A DNA stretch of 64,000 nucleotides from Petunia secreta (Eukaryota; Streptophyta; Magnoliopsida; Solanales; Solanaceae). Both the position numbers and the translations under genes were made by a program. The notes under the pieces are model-generated. The model saw only the letters and a program-made list of their open reading frames with translations, had not been told where the DNA came from and searched no databases. Below, piece after piece: positions 59,805 to 64,000 of the stretch. Where the stretch lies: NCBI GenBank assembly GCA_029990175.1, contig JARKIP010000188.1, positions 372,001 to 436,000 on the forward strand, given 5' to 3'. How positions within the stretch are numbered: the stretch's first letter is position 1; each line of letters starts with the position of its first letter.

Positions 59805-60807
59805 TTTTCAAGGTTCTAACAATGATGGACTTTAAATTGGGATTCTTTGCATTTATTTTCTTTATTTTGTTATTTTCCAAGACTAATATTTCTTTCTTTT
59901 CCTTTTGCAGGTTTGAAGTTTAGCTTTCTATTTTATTGGCGTCTTTTTTTTTTAAAAAAAAATTTACTATGTGTAATTATTTTTTTACTTCCTCCACTCC
60001 TTAAATTGTTACACTTGCACACACCAAGAATGATTACGCGGACCCCGCGGTCGTTCCACCCTCAAAACACCCTTTAGGGAAAGTACGCAAAATTAGCCAA
60101 CTAGCGAAGCTTTTGGCAGTTTGTGTGATTTCAACCCCTTGGTTGTCCACCTGGGGGAACCATGTCCTTATCTACACTCCAACTATTTTCAAATCTTCCA
60201 TAGGTTTACTTTTTCTTTAAAACAATTTCGCTTCATGATTCTTTTTGTATTTTTAATATTGTCTAGTTTCTATTATCCTGTTTTCAAAACTAACTTGTTT
60301 GTTTTGTTTTTCCTTTTACTCATCCTTTTTGAAGTTATTTTGTGAAATACTTTAATATTTGTATCCTTTACAATACTCATGCTTTTTTAGAAAACATGTG
60401 CATTTCTTTCAAAACTTGTGCATACTGCTCATACTTCCCGTCACTTCCGGCAGTTTCTAATCGTGCTTTGAAAAATACAGTGGTTGCGACCACCTCTCCC
60501 ACACAAAATTCCTTTAAGGGGAAACGGCTCGGAATCTATTTGGTCCGTGATATTCCTGCTCCCGAATCGTCTGCTTGGGAGGATAATAAAACTCGGTCTA
60601 AGTCAACCCAGCTCTTAGTGGTAACTTTAGGATCATGCATCATGACATATCATTAGTCGACTTGTTCTAAAGTCCGATAAGCCGACATGTTCAAACAATT
60701 CGAATGGGGTTTTGACCTCCAAAGAGCATTGAACATGATCTATTTGCATATACTTAGGGGATCGAACGTGCAAATGTGGACCGTTTATTGGCATTGCTCT
60801 GCATTCC
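59805..60807 (+). other. Ogre leader, non-coding
   Basis: Long untranslated leader. Two related segments (CCCTTTAGGGAAAGTACGC near 60069 and TTCCTTTAAGGGGAAACGG near 60508) suggest an old internal duplication. No ORF looks real. Confidence 0.45.
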
Positions 60808-61270
60808 GTGCCATTCAAAGGCACAAAGGTTACCTAATAGGCGCCAAAAGCCCAAACTGAATCAGAAATGATTATTTATTCATAAACAGTCAGAGTTATG
60901 CTATATTTAATGCCATTCAAAGGCACAAGGTTACCTAATAGGCGTCAAAAGCCCAAATTGAGTAAGAAATGTTTGTTTATTCATAAACAGTCGGAATTAT
61001 TCTGTATTCAATGCCATTCAAAGGCACGAAGGTAACCTAAGAGGCGTCAAAAGCCCAAATTAAATAAAAAATAATTGTTTATTCATAAACAGTTAGAATT
61101 ATTCTGTATTCAATGCCATTCAAAGGCACGAAGGTAACCTAAGAGGCATTAAAAGCCCAAATTGAATTAGAAACGACCGTTTATTCCCAAAGGATTGGAA
61201 TCATTCTGTATTCAATGCTATTCAGATGCTTAAATGGTAACCGAAGAGGTATTAAAAGCCCAATTTGAAA
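60808..61270. repeat. 102-bp tandem repeats in the Ogre leader
   Basis: About 4.5 units. The marker CCATTCAAAG or its variant starts at 60811, 60913, 61014, 61116 and 61218, giving spacings of 102, 101, 102 and 102. Each unit contains GTTACCTAATAGGCG(C/T) and a TTATTCATAAACAGT block. The last unit is the most diverged. Confidence 0.9.
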
Positions 61271-61484
61271 TAGAAATGACCGCTTGACAGATGGGATGAC
61301 ACATGACACACGTTTATCCTTTAAGCATTATATAAAGACTTGACATCCTTCGCATGTGAAAAGTCCATTAGCAACTTCCGCCTAAGGTGTCTACAGGGTT
61401 CTCAACCCACAACGACACATCTTTTCATATTCTCTGTTGCATTGTTTTCAAAAGCTTGTGCCACAAGTTGATCATTTTGCTCGC

Positions 61485-63179
61485 AATGAAGCGAATTTTA
61501 GGCATTTCCTTCCTTCTTTTTCTATCGTCCTTCACCCTTTTCCAAAGGATCATGGCCATTAGAATATTTGACATGATTGCTGAAATCCCCCAGTTGCTGA
61601 AAGATTGGTGGAAAAACCTAAGCATAAATCAACAGAATCAAGTCAAAATGGTATTGGAAAATTTGATTTCACTAATGGAGCACACTGCAGTGAAAGGAAT
61701 GATAAAAGCAGCAATACACTATTGGGATGAAGACCGAGTAGTCCTTCACTTTGAAAATATAGAGTTGACACCGTTGCTAGAAGAAATAAACGGATTGGCT
61801 CAACTTCCATTTGAAAGTGATGAGATTTGACACCTAGAAATATTACAACTGAGGAGTTCTTCGAAATGATTGGGTTTAAGCCTGAATTATGCACGGACAC
61901 TGTGAGACAATCGAGAATTTCTTTAATTTCCTTGTACATCAAATTTGAGTATGGAGAAGCAATTCAAGAATCCAAAGACTATTTCAGCATTAACAAGACG
62001 GATTGGCAAGAGCGGAGGGTACATGCCTTTGTCACCAGCATTTTAGGGATAATCGTGTTTCCAAAAAATAAAGGATGAGTCGACGTTTGCATGGTATCAA
62101 TTGCTGATTTCCTACTCAAGGACTTTGACAAGAAGTACACTTTGGTACCTATGATTGTTGAAGAAATGTACCGAGCTTTAGAAAGATGTAAGAAGGGTGC
62201 TAGCTTTTTTGAAGGTTGCAATTTACTTCTACAAATTTGGTTAATGGAACATTTGCAAAGGATGAAAAGCACACACCAAGCCTTCCACTCCATAGCAAGA
62301 GAAAAGTACATCTTGACTCATATCGCCCGTATGGACAACATTCTCGAGAAATGGGACCAGCCAAAAACTGCTAAAGGCTGGCACCACAGGCTTTCTCAAT
62401 TGACATCTGAAAACATACCGTGGATGTTTGATTACTTTCCCAGCACAGCAGTAATCACACGGTCCGAAGGAGCTTCTTTTCTTGTCTTGGTTGGGTTTAG
62501 AGGAGTTTACCCATAAGCTCCTTTAAGGGTACTTAGATAAGCAGGGAGAGAACAAATTGTACCCCAAATTGCAGACATTAGAAGTTTCAAAGTAGATATT
62601 TTCGGAGGAATGATACCATTCAAAGACAAGACATTAGGACTTTGGAAAGAAAGGCAACGAATGGGATTCGAGACTATTGGAAGAGACAGGTTCGACGTAG
62701 GCTATGATGAAGATTACCCAGATTGGCTTAGGGAAGACATAGCAAAGGCAGTTCAACTAAGAGCAACAACAAAAAGGAAAAGAAATGCTGATGAGTTAGA
62801 CACTGAGTGCAAGAAGCTACGCAAACAACTGGCAAGGGCACGAGGGAAAATAGCAAAGAAGCAAAGTTTGGCTGAAGCAAAGAACAAAGAAAAAGGAAAA
62901 TGGTACAGTAAGGCAGAACTCCTGACAAAATGCATAGAGTCTATCAGTGTATGGGCTAGCGAAGGAATGAACGCTGTGGCTGACAAAGGAATAGAGGAGA
63001 AAGGAAGTAAGGATTGGGAAATATTGAAGAACTTCATATTTGACATATCCCGGCTCTTAACTGATGCAGAGAACATCATTTTTCAAGGAAACTCAGCAGA
63101 GGCAAGCTTGTCCGAGGGAGGCTCGTCCGAGGGAGACTCGTCCGAAGAAGAAGAATCTTCTGGGAATAGATCAACATGA
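61485..63179 (+). pseudogene. Ogre-type ORF1 protein
   Basis: The frame opens at MKRILGISF (61485; MAIRIFDMIAEIPQLLKDWW at 61551 is an alternative start). The body shows ITTEEFFEMIGFKPEL, FFEGCNLLLQIWLMEHL, a WHHRLSQLTSENIPWMFDYF segment and VLVGFRGVYP followed by APLRVLR, all typical of the ORF1 region upstream of gag in Ogre elements. The C-terminus is a Lys/Glu-rich coiled coil and an acidic Ser/Glu tail. Damage: a frameshift near 61825, TGA at 62076-62078, TAA at 62514-62516 and another stop about 30 bases later. Its function is unknown even in intact elements. Confidence 0.75.
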
Positions 63180-63843
63180 AAGATGTTCGTGTGGCCATGA
63201 TCTAATTTCCTAGAAATGTTTGTCTTTTCCTTCTCTTACACTATTTCAATATCACCCATTGTAACAAAAGTCCAATAAATGTAATATTGTCTTTTAGGCT
63301 CCGCATTTTGTTAACAAACGAAATGATGCATATGGCACAAAGCGCTTTTGAATCATCATGCGTAAAACGATCCTTCGCATTATAAGATTCATTTCTTATT
63401 TGATATATGTCCATTGCATGAATATGTCTGTTGCCCTAAGTCTCTTTCTACCTTCGGCGAATCCCTTCCCAAATCCAATCTCCTACCAAGGCACCTCCTC
63501 TCCCTACTCTATACCCAAATCTTGGTCCAAATTGTCTCTAACTCACTACCTAACTCAAAAATCTATTACCAAAAGGTTGGCTCGAGTTGAATACCAAGGC
63601 AAAAGATATAGTTAAGCAAGTGCACTTGTCAGGGATTTTCCGAAATAAGAAAGTTTTTCACAGCAATTCCCACTAGCCCTCTCCTCTCTCTACAATATCT
63701 CCATCACTCTTCAATTCCACATACCCTTATCTTTTTCTTTCACACAGTACCATACACCATCTTGATCATACAATATTATCACCAGAACAATAATTAGCTT
63801 AGCTGCACTACAACCTACTAATAAGGCTATCCAGTCTGAAAAT
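63180..63843 (+). other. Spacer between ORF1 and the next ORF
   Basis: No convincing gene. An 85-codon frame at 63358-63615 begins with a hydrophobic run but resembles nothing. Ogre elements usually have untranslated sequence at this position. Confidence 0.4.
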
Positions 63844-64000
63844 ATGAGCCTTTTAAAAAGAAAAGATGAAGTCTCTTTTGCTGCAACCATTCAAGACCCT
63901 ACATTCATCCATTATTATCAAATGCTGCCACCATTTTATCCCTACCCTCACATACCACCTGAATATCCCGTTTACAACACTCAGCCCATTCGACCTATAT
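63844..64000 (+). CDS. Start of the gag-pol ORF of the Ogre-type element (partial)
   Basis: The ATG at 63844 opens a frame that remains open to the window end (52 codons). It starts MSLLKRKDEVSFAATI and turns Pro/Tyr-rich (FYPYPHIPPEYPVY), which resembles the Pro-rich start of plant gag proteins. The position after ORF1 fits gag-pol. The gag domain itself is outside the window. Confidence 0.55.
   Translation, partial: MSLLKRKDEVSFAATIQDPTFIHYYQMLPPFYPYPHIPPEYPVYNTQPIRPI

Larger units (their letters stand above)
57619..64000 (+). mobile_element. Ogre-type (Tat lineage) gypsy element, 5' part
   Basis: The LTR (57619-59780), tRNA-Arg primer site, a long untranslated leader with tandem repeats, an Ogre-type ORF1 ahead of gag, and the start of the next ORF all lie in order. 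Ogre elements are usually over 15 kb, so most of this one lies beyond 64000. It inserted into the Tat-type protease fragment. Confidence 0.8.

Overview
This is eukaryotic plant nuclear DNA: introns with GT..AG borders, long AT-rich stretches, LTR retrotransposons with plant tRNA primer sites, a plant L1-type LINE and Mutator-like (MULE) transposases. The mix of a Tekay/Del-type chromovirus, Ogre/Tat elements and a Kaonashi-type MULE carrying ULP-like genes fits a large-genome dicot. I suspect Solanaceae, but this rests on general resemblance only. I found no confident single-copy host gene, rRNA, tRNA or CRISPR. Nearly everything identifiable is transposable-element DNA in nested layers, and nearly all of its genes are broken.

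Layout. 0.8-3.1 kb: a solo LTR (TSD GGCGT). 3.7-10.4 kb: an old LTR element (5' LTR and tRNA-Met primer site visible) whose unidentified ORF is split by a second solo LTR of the same family in the other orientation (6916-9578, TSD TTATC). 11.4-16.5 kb: a complete but mutated LINE with an 11-bp target duplication. 16.5-18.1 kb: AT-rich DNA without recognisable genes. About 18.1-49.5 kb: a very large MULE, with a mudrA-type transposase on the + strand and two related DUF1985-type genes on the - strand. One of these (23.4-27.4 kb) is fused to a C48/ULP1-like cysteine protease. The other (29.2-31.0 kb plus 48.3-48.6 kb) has no protease domain.

The second DUF1985 gene is split by a 17-kb insertion: a gag-only LTR element (31025-48273, TSD TTTCA) whose 5' LTR itself contains a 9.7-kb Tekay/Del-like element (37768-47495, TSD AATTA). 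The order of events is therefore MULE, then outer LTR element, then inner LTR element. 49.5-49.9 kb: a 340-bp MULE-type MITE with a 9-bp TSD. 49.9-53.9 kb: a second, shorter copy of the large MULE containing only the mudrA end. 53.9-57.6 kb: remains that look like a Tat-type gypsy element, with a protease fragment on the - strand and a coiled-coil ORF on the + strand. 57.6-64 kb: the start of an Ogre-type element (LTR, tRNA-Arg primer site, 102-bp leader repeats, decayed ORF1, start of the next ORF), running out of the window.

Two repeat systems stand out. Within the MULEs, roughly 60 copies (counted by eye) of a unit built around the palindrome CTTGGCAATTGCCAAG fill the 5'-leader introns, other introns and spacers; one copy is a perfect 28-bp palindrome. 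Within the LTRs of the Tekay family, tandem units keep a common hairpin core while the stem bases change in complementary pairs (GGAGC/GCTCC versus GGG/CCC), which suggests selection on, or gene conversion of, a folded structure.
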